Positions 1 through 7,213 of a stretch of DNA of 11,449 bases are shown piece after piece (position 1 is the first letter of the stretch; each line of letters begins with the position of its first letter). Source of the stretch: Anaerolineaceae bacterium (lineage in GTDB: Bacteria; Chloroflexota; Anaerolineae; 4572-78); NCBI GenBank assembly GCA_024762375.1, contig JANTHQ010000034.1, positions 1 to 11,449 of the forward strand, given 5' to 3'. The position numbers and the translations under genes are program-made. Under the pieces are notes generated by a model. The model had not been told where the DNA came from. It searched no databases and saw nothing but the letters and a program-made list of their open reading frames with translations.

Positions 1-567
1 AAAACCATTGCCCAAACCATAAAAATGCAGGTCGGTTTGCGCGTTGCCACCATCGATTTGGGTGGATGGGATACCCACGAATATCAGGGCTCGGATGGCG
101 GGGGGTACTTTAGTTATGGATTGGTTGAACCGTTGGCGGAAGGACTCGCCGCATTTTATGCCGATTTGGATGGTTCGGGCGACCAAAATTTCACCAACCG
201 GCTCACTGTGGTGGTGATGAGCGAATTCGGGCGGAAATTGGTGATGAACGACAGTCGCGGCAGTGACCACGGTCACGGAAACGCGATGTTGGTGCTGGGC
301 GGCGAAGTGAACGGCGGTGTGTATGGCGATTGGCCGGGATTAGCGCCGGGGCAATTGTATCAGGGGCGCGATTTGGCTATCACCACTGATTACCGGCGCG
401 TGTTGAGCGAGATTCTCATTCGGCGCATGGAAAATCCCATTTTGGGCGCGATATTTCCGGGTTACGCCGGCTATTCACCCCTGGGAATAACTCAGGGGGT
501 CGATTTAACGCCGGTGTATGATGCTTCGGCCGCTCATAAAGTGTTCTTGCCACTGGTAAAAAAATAA
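1..567 (+). CDS. DUF1501 family protein, C-terminal part (5' truncated)
   Basis: The reading frame is open to the left edge, so the ATG at 25 is probably internal and the true start lies outside the window. The visible 188 residues match the C-terminal half of DUF1501 proteins, a family of mostly exported, sulfatase/alkaline-phosphatase-fold-like proteins of unknown reaction. Key stretches are the GGWDTH motif near residue 30, the VVMSEFGR motif near residue 71, and the SDHGHGNAMLVLGGEVNGG segment about 15 residues later, with its Asp/His residues. After the domain come about 20 residues of linker and a terminal VFLPLVKK, which looks like an export or anchoring tail rather than part of the fold. 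A DUF1800 gene is the usual partner of this family and could lie just upstream, but it is not visible. The gene converges on the permease gene, with only 14 bp between the stops. Family assignment is good; function is unknown. Confidence 0.85.
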   Translation, partial: KTIAQTIKMQVGLRVATIDLGGWDTHEYQGSDGGGYFSYGLVEPLAEGLAAFYADLDGSGDQNFTNRLTVVVMSEFGRKLVMNDSRGSDHGHGNAMLVLGGEVNGGVYGDWPGLAPGQLYQGRDLAITTDYRRVLSEILIRRMENPILGAIFPGYAGYSPLGITQGVDLTPVYDASAAHKVFLPLVKK

Positions 568-581
568 CAACGTTAAACGGT

Positions 582-1484
582 TTATCGGTCTTTCAGGCGG
601 GGGTCGAGCGCGTCTCTGAGTCCATCGCCAAACAAGTTGAACCCCAGCACCGTCAGCATGATGGCGATACCCGGAAATGTGGTGACCCACGGTGCGAGTC
701 TTAAATAGGCGCGTCCACTGGCAAGAATCGACCCCCAACTGGGCGTGGGGGGCTGTGCTCCCATGCCCAAAAAACTCAATGTGGATTCGATAAGAATTGC
801 ATCACCCATTAACAGGGTAGCCATCACAATTACCGGAGAAAGTAAGTTCGGGATGATGTGACGCAGAATAATCCGCAAATCGCGAGCGCCGATGGCATGC
901 GCTGCAGTTACAAATTCCCACTCTCGCAACGTTAGCACCTGACCACGCACCACTCGCGCAAATGCTCCCCAATACACCAAGCCCACTGCAAACATCAAAT
1001 TAACTAACCCGGGCCCAAGGACCGCAATCAAAAATATAGCCATCAGCACGGTGGGGAATGCCCAACTGACATCTACCAATCCTTGAACAATATAGTCTAT
1101 CCAACCGCCGTAATAACCGGCCAATACGCCAAGGGTAATGCCCATCAATGCGGCAACTGCGGTAGTGATGATCCCGACTTCCAGAGAAATTCGTGACCCA
1201 TAGATGATACGGCTGAGCATATCTCGCCCGAATTCATCGGTGCCCAACACGAACGCACTGCCGGGTGGTTGTAGTGCACTTCGTAAATCCTGGTCATCAA
1301 TGCCTTGCGGGGCAATACGGTTCGCCAGTACAGCCGTGAGCAACAGCAAAATTATGAGCACCAAACCAATCATTGCGCCTGGGCTACGGCGTAATCGTCT
1401 CCAAAGGCTGGTTTTTTTGCCGCGTTCCGGTAATTCAAGTGTTTTGATACCATTTTCAGTTGAGTCGGTTTTTGTTTCGGCCAC
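582..1484 (-). CDS. Peptide-type ABC transporter permease, DppC/OppC family
   Basis: This is an inner-membrane permease subunit of a family-5 ABC importer (peptide/nickel/opine type), 300 residues, the usual length for DppC. A cytoplasmic N-terminal tail of about 35 residues with an RRLRRSPGAMIG segment leads into the first membrane helix (about 37-55). The family motif LGTDEFGRDMLSRIIYGSR follows at about 80-98. The ATPase-docking EAA loop is at about 190-213 (EFVTAAHAIGARD, then HIIPN). The start is GTG at 1482-1484, chosen because GGAG lies 8 nt upstream and the frame then gives a normal N-terminus. It is the last gene of the minus-strand run, 43 nt after the DppB-type permease with which it should form a heterodimer. 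No ATPase gene follows, which is unusual for this family. Substrate cannot be read from the permease; context suggests a peptide or N-acyl amino acid. Confidence 0.93.
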   Translation of the reverse strand: MAETKTDSTENGIKTLELPERGKKTSLWRRLRRSPGAMIGLVLIILLLLTAVLANRIAPQGIDDQDLRSALQPPGSAFVLGTDEFGRDMLSRIIYGSRISLEVGIITTAVAALMGITLGVLAGYYGGWIDYIVQGLVDVSWAFPTVLMAIFLIAVLGPGLVNLMFAVGLVYWGAFARVVRGQVLTLREWEFVTAAHAIGARDLRIILRHIIPNLLSPVIVMATLLMGDAILIESTLSFLGMGAQPPTPSWGSILASGRAYLRLAPWVTTFPGIAIMLTVLGFNLFGDGLRDALDPRLKDR

Positions 1485-1527
1485 CGAAGAAACTCCTTTT
1501 TCTCAAACACCGTTTAGTTGCAAATAA

Positions 1528-2445
1528 TCAATGCCGAATTCTGGGATCTACCAGTGCATATAATAAATCTGCAAAGATATTGCCCAAGATGATAGCAAAT
1601 GCCAGGACGAACATGCACCCTTGCAACACCGGAAAATCACGAGAGTAGATGGATTGCAGCATCATGTTGCCAATGCCTGCTCGAGCAAAAACGTTTTCTA
1701 TCACCACCGAGCCACCGATGATGTAACCCAAATCTAACCCCATTAGCGAAATGATGGGAATGAGCGAATTGCGCATAATGTGGCGAAACATGACAATATG
1801 CTTCGGTAATCCCTTCGCGCGTGCGGTTCGGACATAATCTTGACCGATAACTTCTAACATGCTTGACCGGGTGATTCTGGCGATGCGCCCGACACGCGGC
1901 AACCCAAGCGCCAGTGCGGGCAAAATAAGTTTGTCGATGCCGCCATAACCCGTGGGTGGCAACCATTTTAATGTTACGGCGAAAACCAAAATTAGTATCA
2001 ACCCCAACCAAAAATCGGGCATTGAAACACCAATCATTGCCAATATCATTGAAAACCAGTCGGCGATTGAATTTCGGTTGATGGCCGCAATAGCACCCAA
2101 TGGCACGGCGATAATATATTGCAGTAAAAATGCCGCAAGCCCCAATTCTGCCGTGATGGGCAGTTTTTCTTTCAGCAGTTCGATGACCGGGCGTTTGTTT
2201 AAAATGGAGGTTCCTAAATTTCCGCGCGCCAGATTACCCATATAAATAAAAAATTGAACGGCAAGTGGTTTGTCCAGCCCAAGTTCGGTGCGAACCCGTT
2301 GCCTGACACTTTCTGGGGCAATCGGGCTTACCAAAACATCCACCGGGTCACCGGGCGAAAGTTGCAACGCTAAAAATACCAGTAGCGCAGTTGCTATTAA
2401 CACGGGGATAGCAAACAAAAGCCGCTTGACAAGATATGCTGTCAT
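1528..2445 (-). CDS. Peptide-type ABC transporter permease, DppB/OppB family
   Basis: This is the partner permease of a family-5 ABC importer, 305 residues and full length. It opens with the classic N-terminal helix (YLVKRLLFAIPVLIATALLV type), followed by LSPGDP at about 29-34. It continues with the periplasmic LGLDKPLAVQF segment (about 55-65), the GNLGTS motif at 75-80, and the transmembrane core. The EAA loop is at about 203-226 (DYVRTARAKGL, then FRHIMRNSL). The C-terminal VDPRIR ending is typical. The ATG at 2443-2445 has AGGAGG 5 nt upstream. The gene lies 97 nt after the binding-protein gene, a gap holding a strong hairpin, and 43 nt before the DppC-type gene. Family identity is certain from the motifs; the substrate is inferred from neighbours only. 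Confidence 0.94.
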   Translation of the reverse strand: MTAYLVKRLLFAIPVLIATALLVFLALQLSPGDPVDVLVSPIAPESVRQRVRTELGLDKPLAVQFFIYMGNLARGNLGTSILNKRPVIELLKEKLPITAELGLAAFLLQYIIAVPLGAIAAINRNSIADWFSMILAMIGVSMPDFWLGLILILVFAVTLKWLPPTGYGGIDKLILPALALGLPRVGRIARITRSSMLEVIGQDYVRTARAKGLPKHIVMFRHIMRNSLIPIISLMGLDLGYIIGGSVVIENVFARAGIGNMMLQSIYSRDFPVLQGCMFVLAFAIILGNIFADLLYALVDPRIRH

Positions 2446-2497
2446 TTATTCCTCCTGAACCAAAATACGGTTAGGCTGGGGCGCATGGTAAAATTCA

Positions 2498-2531
2498 GCG
2501 ATGCCGGGTGGTTTTGCCACCCGGCAATCGC
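2498..2531 (-). promoter_or_regulatory. Strong intercistronic stem-loop between binding-protein and permease genes
   Basis: Perfect 9-bp arms GCCGGGTGG (2503-2511) and CCACCCGGC (2517-2525) enclose a 5-nt loop. The stem extends outward by five more pairs (GCGAT at 2498-2502 with ATCGC at 2527-2531) past a single bulged base at 2526. It begins 11 nt after the stop of the lipoprotein gene. No T-run follows on the minus strand, so it is not a classic intrinsic terminator. By analogy with stem-loops after binding-protein genes in other ABC operons, it probably protects the upstream mRNA from 3' exonucleases or partly attenuates, so that more binding protein than permease is made. The structure is seen directly; the role is inferred. 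Confidence 0.75.
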
Positions 2532-2542
2532 CTACCAATAAC

Positions 2543-4273
2543 TTATTGTTCTACATCGATTGTTGTCCACACTGCTGTGTACAAGCCCTTCAATGGAATG
2601 GGTTTGAAGTTTTTGACGGTTGAACGCCCGACAAAGACTTTGGCTCGTTGGCGAATTGGTGCCCACGGATACCATTTTTCGATTAGGTACTTGTGGATGG
2701 GAATGTATTTTGCATCGCGTTCTGCCCATGTCGGGGTTTGATAGTTGGCATCGTCGAGCATGGCATCAAAGTCGGGGTCGCTAACACCCAGATAGTTGGG
2801 ATAGGGCAGATATTTGGTATGGTGGAACCATTCGAGAATGTCGTTGTTGTCCCATTGGTAATAGCGGAGAATCATCTGCGTTTTGTCACTGTGCAAGGCA
2901 TCGCCATAGGTGGCATTGTCCATCAACTGAATATCTGCCTTAATGCCGATGTTCGCCAGCATTTTTTGCGTAACTTCGGCCAGCCGTTTGTATTCATCTT
3001 GCTGGTATGTCCAGTACGTTACTTCAAATTTTGTGCCGGGGTCAACGCCCTCGACATTCTTGGCTACCAGAATGCCATCGTCACCCATTTCCCAGCCGAC
3101 ATCAGCCAGCAGCGCCTTCGCTTTTTCAGGGTCGTAACTCGGTGCAACTTCGGCTACGCCTTTGTCGCCACCCAATTCTGCCGGCAGGTATGTGGTGCGA
3201 ACATTACCAATGCCCTGATACACGGTTTCCAAAATCAGGTCGCGGTCAATTGCATAACCGACAGCTTGGCGCGTGCGCAAATCGGAAAGTAAGGGGAAGT
3301 TCACATTCATCCCGATGAACTGTACTGATGGGTCGGGGCCTGTTTCAACAAAGAAATCGGGATTGTCTTGGTACTGCGGCAATTCTTGTGGCAGCGGCGG
3401 GTCAATGAGGAATTGGACATTTCCGGCTTCCAGTTCGACGGTGCGGGTGGCGTCTTCGGGGATGATACGGTACACAATTTTATCAACATTCGCCGGGCCT
3501 TTGTGGTTGGTCCATTCCGGCGCCCAGTTGTAGTCGGGGTTTTTCACCAGAGTCAGGTGATCATTCTGCACCCATTCTTTTAAGATGAAGGGGCCTGTCC
3601 CGGCTGTGCATTCGGGGGTAGTGCCATAAGTGTCGCCACATTTTTCATACAATTCCATGCTGGGAATTCCGGCGAATGATGAAGCGATGTTGAAGAGTAA
3701 GTTGGGGTATGGGCCATTGAACGTCATTTCGATGGTGTAGTCATCAATAACTTTCAAATCGGTGAGCGGCTCGAAGACGTAATCATTCGCGCCGGTTTTC
3801 ATTTTGTTGACCCACCACTCGACAACTTTGGCGTTAAAATCGCTGCCATCGTGGAATTTGACACCTTTACGCAGGTGGAATGTCCAGACTGTGCCGTCAT
3901 CGGAGATGTCCCAACTTGTTGCCAGCCCGGGCCCAAAATTGTAATCATAATCGATGGTTACCAGTTGTTCGTAAACCATAAAGTGCGGTTCCATCGTTTG
4001 CGAAACATTGAGAATATCGAAGCTTTCACCCGATTGGTTGGCGGCAGCAACAACCAATACTTTCTCCGGTGCGGGCGCGGGTGCTGCGGTTGCTGTCGGT
4101 GCCTCAGTTGGGGCAGGGGGCTGAGTTGCAGCCGGTGGTTGTGTGGGCGCGGGTGCTTGCGCTGCTTCTGTCGGCGCGGCAGTCGGTTGGGCAGGTGTCG
4201 AGGATGCACAACCGTTCACGGCCAATGCCAAAACAATTATTAGGAATATCAGAATTTTTAAATTTACTTTCAT
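2543..4273 (-). CDS. Family-5 ABC transporter substrate-binding lipoprotein (DppA/OppA-like)
   Basis: This is the extracytoplasmic solute receptor for a peptide-type ABC importer, 576 residues. A hydrophobic signal peptide (about 1-20) ends in a lipobox with Cys22 (AVNGC), predicting lipid anchoring. Residues about 25-70 are a low-complexity linker rich in Pro, Ala, Thr and Gln, seen in many Chloroflexota lipoproteins and probably spanning the envelope. The binding domain then shows family-5 landmarks: WTFHLRKGVKFHDGS (about 130-144), GTGPF at 225-229, KNPDYN at 244-249, and a long second lobe to the C-terminus. Cys212 and Cys222 may form a disulfide. The ATG at 4271-4273 has GGAG 7 nt upstream. 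It sits 202 nt after the deacylase gene, the longest gap in the cluster, and before the two permeases. The ligand is unknown; context favours a D-residue-containing peptide or N-acyl amino acid. Confidence 0.94.
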   Translation of the reverse strand: MKVNLKILIFLIIVLALAVNGCASSTPAQPTAAPTEAAQAPAPTQPPAATQPPAPTEAPTATAAPAPAPEKVLVVAAANQSGESFDILNVSQTMEPHFMVYEQLVTIDYDYNFGPGLATSWDISDDGTVWTFHLRKGVKFHDGSDFNAKVVEWWVNKMKTGANDYVFEPLTDLKVIDDYTIEMTFNGPYPNLLFNIASSFAGIPSMELYEKCGDTYGTTPECTAGTGPFILKEWVQNDHLTLVKNPDYNWAPEWTNHKGPANVDKIVYRIIPEDATRTVELEAGNVQFLIDPPLPQELPQYQDNPDFFVETGPDPSVQFIGMNVNFPLLSDLRTRQAVGYAIDRDLILETVYQGIGNVRTTYLPAELGGDKGVAEVAPSYDPEKAKALLADVGWEMGDDGILVAKNVEGVDPGTKFEVTYWTYQQDEYKRLAEVTQKMLANIGIKADIQLMDNATYGDALHSDKTQMILRYYQWDNNDILEWFHHTKYLPYPNYLGVSDPDFDAMLDDANYQTPTWAERDAKYIPIHKYLIEKWYPWAPIRQRAKVFVGRSTVKNFKPIPLKGLYTAVWTTIDVEQ

Positions 4274-4302
4274 TTTCTTTCTCCTTTGGTAGTGAACAAA
4301 AT

Positions 4303-4361
4303 CTAACAGGGTAGCAGAACTGACCAGAATTTTTCGGTTGGCAGGCTATCACCTCCTCCTT
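4303..4361 (-). promoter_or_regulatory. Orphan extended Shine-Dalgarno sequence with possible CTG-started leader peptide
   Basis: On the minus strand, 4361-4348 reads AAGGAGGAGGTGAT. It includes a 10-nt perfect complement of the usual 16S 3' end (AGGAGGTGAT), far stronger than needed and stronger than the Shine-Dalgarno of any gene here. No ATG lies at a usable distance, and the lipoprotein gene has its own site nearer to its ATG. The only codon at a good distance that opens a short frame is CTG at 4342-4344, giving 13 codons to TAG at 4303-4305. It could be a ribosome standby site, a leader-peptide start, or chance. The match is seen; function is speculative. Confidence 0.35.
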
Positions 4362-4375
4362 CTTGTTACATTTTT

Positions 4376-4472
4376 GGCGAACTCTCTCGTTTCGTATGGC
4401 AATTGGATGGTGTGCTGGTTTAATTCTTTAAAAAGTTGACCGAAATAAGGCGCATATCAAAAGAGTTTCGCC
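4376..4472 (-). repeat. Long-range inverted repeat in the gap between deacylase and lipoprotein genes
   Basis: GGCGAACTC (4376-4384) and GAGTTTCGCC (4463-4472) are inverted copies differing by one extra base. With flanking bases they allow about ten pairs around one bulge, closing a 78-nt loop. On the minus-strand transcript the first arm begins 3 nt after the deacylase stop and the second ends 14 nt before the orphan Shine-Dalgarno. A small CTTTTTAAAG palindrome lies inside. No T-run follows on the minus strand, so it does not look like an intrinsic terminator. It may be a folded leader for the lipoprotein gene. I do not recognise a known riboswitch class, and I could not pick a convincing sigma-70 promoter in this 202-nt gap. 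Confidence 0.35.
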
Positions 4473-4475
4473 ACT

Positions 4476-6059
4476 TTACAACACTTGTCCCGGTAGCGCG
4501 CCTGTATGTTGGTTATTGTCAATAACAATTTGACCGTTGACAATGACGTAAGGGATACCTTCCGGATATTTATGGGGGTCGGTATAGGTTGCAGTGTCAC
4601 TGACGGTCCGGGCATTAAACAAAGTGATGTCTGCCCACGCTTGCTCACGAATGATGCCACGATCGGTCAACCCAAACCGTTCTGCGGTCATTGATGTCAT
4701 TTTTTTGACAGCTTCTTCTAATGTCAAAACCTTCTTCTCTCGAGCATAACGCCCCAACACTCGCGGGAATGTGCCATAATTGCGCGGATGTGCTTTTCTT
4801 CGGCCCAGAACACCCTCCGGGCGCAAAGCGCGCCCATCGCTGCCAATGGTGACCAGTGGATGCTTCATCAGGGTTTGCACGATATTTTCATCTTGGGTAA
4901 ACCAGATGGCATCGGCCAGTCCATTGCTCGAAATGAGCAGGTCAAACACGGTATCCAGCGGATTTTTCCCCTCGGCCTCGGCGATATCTGCGATACTTTT
5001 TCCGAGTAAATCGGGACGCCCGGGAAAATCAGAGATGATAATCTCGCTCCAATCTCGAACACCCAAGCGGTTATCCCATTCCAGCCGTTCTTCTTTCCAA
5101 CTACGGTGTAATTTGGCGCGGACATCGGGGTCTTTCATTCGTTCGGCAATAGCCTGTGCCCCACCGATACTCGCCCAATATGGCAGGGCGGTGGACAACC
5201 AAGTTCCGGCGGCGGTATAAGGGTATTGGTCAAACCCGATGGGGCGGCCCGTGGTGAGTACGTCGTCCATCATTGCCAATAACCGGTCAAGTTTGCCGTA
5301 ATTGTGATAGCCTTCAATTTTCACATGCGACACTTCAACCGGCACTTCGGCTTTTTCGCCGATTTCAAATGCTTCGGCAATCGATTCCAGCACTGTGTCA
5401 CTTTCGCTGCGAACATGGCTGGTGTAAATGCCGCCGTGTTTTCTCAAAACACGCGCTAATCCGACAACTTCATCAGTAGCGGCATAATATCCGGGGGGAT
5501 AATACAATCCGGTTGATAACCCGCGTGCACCCTGTGCCATCGCTTCATCCACCAGTTGTTCCATTGCTGCTTGCTGTTTTGGGGAAGGTTGCACGTTTTT
5601 ATAGCCCAGCACGCTGCCACGAATGGTATTGTGCCCAATTAATGCCACCACATTCACGGCGACACCCGGTTTTCGCAATTGGTCAAGATATTCACCCATG
5701 CTGCGCCATGTAACGTCCAAATCGATTTTCGCCATTCTGGCGCTGATTTCGGAAATGGCTTCACCGGCAATGGGCGCTACAGAAATACCGCAATTGCCGA
5801 TAATTTCGGTGGTTACACCCTGCCGAATTTTGCTTTCGGCTTGACGGTTCACCAGTAGTGGGCCGTCAGAGTGGGTATGCGGATCAATAAAACCGGGGGA
5901 TACACATAACTCGCGGGCATCGATAGTGCGCGCTGCGTTCTGTTCGATGTGGTGGGCAATCATGGCAATTCTTCCATTTGCCACACCCACATCGGCTTGA
6001 TAAGCCGGTTTCCCGGTGCCGTCGATGATTGTTCCATTTTTGATAAGAATATCCAGCAT
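4476..6059 (-). CDS. N-acyl-D-amino-acid deacylase (D-aminoacylase family amidohydrolase)
   Basis: This cytoplasmic metal-dependent hydrolase should cleave N-acyl-D-amino acids (or closely related amides) to a carboxylic acid and a free D-amino acid. It has 527 residues, within the family range. The amidohydrolase barrel shows the metal motif HTHSD at 61-65, and the family-specific GNCGIS, whose Cys90 corresponds to the metal-bridging cysteine of characterised D-aminoacylases. Further landmarks are STGLYYPPGYYA at 182-193, TSHVRSES with His215, VSHVKIEG with His245, DQYPYTAAGT at 277-286, GSDGRA with the likely catalytic Asp408, and HPRNYGTFPRVLGRYAR at 424-440. The ATG at 6057-6059 has AGGAG 8 nt upstream, lying inside the end of the racemase gene. 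Only 3 nt separate the two genes, so translation is probably coupled. The acyl group and side-chain preference cannot be read; a D-glutamate, D-aspartate or neutral D-residue version are all possible. Confidence 0.92.
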   Translation of the reverse strand: MLDILIKNGTIIDGTGKPAYQADVGVANGRIAMIAHHIEQNAARTIDARELCVSPGFIDPHTHSDGPLLVNRQAESKIRQGVTTEIIGNCGISVAPIAGEAISEISARMAKIDLDVTWRSMGEYLDQLRKPGVAVNVVALIGHNTIRGSVLGYKNVQPSPKQQAAMEQLVDEAMAQGARGLSTGLYYPPGYYAATDEVVGLARVLRKHGGIYTSHVRSESDTVLESIAEAFEIGEKAEVPVEVSHVKIEGYHNYGKLDRLLAMMDDVLTTGRPIGFDQYPYTAAGTWLSTALPYWASIGGAQAIAERMKDPDVRAKLHRSWKEERLEWDNRLGVRDWSEIIISDFPGRPDLLGKSIADIAEAEGKNPLDTVFDLLISSNGLADAIWFTQDENIVQTLMKHPLVTIGSDGRALRPEGVLGRRKAHPRNYGTFPRVLGRYAREKKVLTLEEAVKKMTSMTAERFGLTDRGIIREQAWADITLFNARTVSDTATYTDPHKYPEGIPYVIVNGQIVIDNNQHTGALPGQVL

Positions 6060-6062
6060 TAT

Positions 6063-7154
6063 CTAAACTCCTGTTGGGTTGGCGGCAGAGATTGCCGGGG
6101 TGACAATGTGCGATACGCTGTAACTGGCCATCGCTGTGGCCAATGCGGCATAGTTTGGTAAAAATTTCAATGTGTCGCCCAGTTCAACCGGCGGTTGCGC
6201 ATTGGTAACATCCACCACCAAATGGTCGGAACTGGCACCGACGATGGCCACCCCCCGACGAATTGGCGTGAGTCCCGAGATACGGAGATCTTGCTCGCCG
6301 ATGTCTAGAATCGCCCGGCGACGCACGCCCAAATCTTCCCAATGTGGTTTACGGCCGAATGCGTCAAAAAGGATCGGGCCTTGCGGCAACGATGGTTTGT
6401 CTTCCAATTCGATGACTTCGGCCATAATGTGGACGGCATCTTGATACGGCGCAGGCAAATCCCAATGGACATTCGGGTCTGCGCCGCGCAATATACCCTC
6501 CCCGATGCGCAGTTGGTTGACCCGCGCGGGCATTTCGTCATTGGCCAACAAACGCAAACTGGATGTGTTACCGCCGGAGATGATGGGCAGTGGAATAGCC
6601 AAACTTCGTTCGATATCCTCTGCAACATCAACGAGCATTTGAGTATTTTCGCGCGTCGGTTGAACGCCGCCAATGCAACTGACATTTGTCCCAACGCCAA
6701 CCAACTCGATACCCGGCAAGTGGGCCATTTGTTTGGCAGTGGGGACGGCCTTTTCAGGCATTACGCCCTCGCGGCGGTCACCCACATCTATCATTAAAAT
6801 GATTTGATGGGTTGTGCCTTGAGCCAGTGCTGCATCTGAAAGCGCTTGCACGGTTTTTATTTGAGAGTTCAAGCTGACCTGTGTCAAATGCACCACATCT
6901 TTTACCTCACTGAGGTTGGGCAAGCGCAACATCATAATGTCGGCACTAATCCCGGAATCTCGCAACCGCCGAATGTGTTTGAGGCGCGACTCGCCTAAAA
7001 GTTGCACGCCCCCGGCCAGCATTGCACGGGCCACATTTGGGTGTCCGCACGTACCTTTTGTAACGCCAACTACGTTGATAAGGTGGGTCGCGCAAAATTG
7101 AACAATGCTTTCAGCATTGCATCGAATGCGCTCACAATCGACTTCAATTCTCAC
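6063..7154 (-). CDS. Fold-III PLP-dependent amino-acid racemase (alanine/ornithine racemase family)
   Basis: This 363-residue cytoplasmic enzyme has the alanine-racemase N-terminal type TIM barrel. The PLP lysine is Lys33 in GVTKGTCGHP. Other family landmarks are GESR at 54-57, LMIDVGDRREGV at 120-131, GVGTNVSCIGGVQPT at 153-167 (unlike canonical Alr), SGGNTSSL at 193-200 (phosphate-binding region), and QLRIGEGILRG at 214-224. This pattern fits the Orr/YhfX-like group that includes clostridial ornithine racemase, more than the cell-wall alanine racemase. The start is GTG at 7152-7154 with GGAGG 8 nt upstream. It follows the regulator gene by 59 nt and precedes the deacylase by 3 nt, so it most likely interconverts D- and L-forms of the amino acid the deacylase releases. 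The substrate is not determined. A D-threonine-aldolase-like lyase activity in the same fold is a less likely alternative. Confidence 0.85.
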   Translation of the reverse strand: MRIEVDCERIRCNAESIVQFCATHLINVVGVTKGTCGHPNVARAMLAGGVQLLGESRLKHIRRLRDSGISADIMMLRLPNLSEVKDVVHLTQVSLNSQIKTVQALSDAALAQGTTHQIILMIDVGDRREGVMPEKAVPTAKQMAHLPGIELVGVGTNVSCIGGVQPTRENTQMLVDVAEDIERSLAIPLPIISGGNTSSLRLLANDEMPARVNQLRIGEGILRGADPNVHWDLPAPYQDAVHIMAEVIELEDKPSLPQGPILFDAFGRKPHWEDLGVRRRAILDIGEQDLRISGLTPIRRGVAIVGASSDHLVVDVTNAQPPVELGDTLKFLPNYAALATAMASYSVSHIVTPAISAANPTGV

Positions 7155-7213
7155 ACTGGCTGCCTCCAGAATGGCAAGTTAGACGAGATTTTGCTGTGAA
7201 AATGCTTGCGAGC

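Noticed and set aside
2693..3292. A 199-residue plus-strand open frame opposite the binding-protein gene.
   Set aside because: It is antisense to a well-supported gene with clear family motifs, has no ribosome site and no recognisable domain.
4069..4210. Repetitive Pro/Ala/Thr/Gln coding stretch considered as a tandem DNA repeat or CRISPR-like array.
   Set aside because: Units are irregular and in frame within the lipoprotein; it is a normal low-complexity linker.
3851..4243. A 130-residue plus-strand frame, very rich in Cys, Gly and Arg, opposite the lipoprotein gene.
   Set aside because: It is the antisense of the low-complexity linker codons; there is no ribosome site and the composition is an artefact.
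4104..4352. An 82-residue minus-strand frame starting at a GTG inside the extended Shine-Dalgarno and overlapping the lipoprotein start.
   Set aside because: Its GTG lies within the Shine-Dalgarno itself, so it has no usable ribosome site. Its sequence is the out-of-frame shadow of the Pro/Ala/Thr linker, rich in Cys and Arg.
4334..4361. The plus strand reads CGGTTGG, then ATCACCTCCT, resembling the 3' end of 16S rRNA.
   Set aside because: Six extra bases interrupt the match and nothing upstream resembles 16S rRNA. The match is better explained as an extended Shine-Dalgarno on the minus strand.
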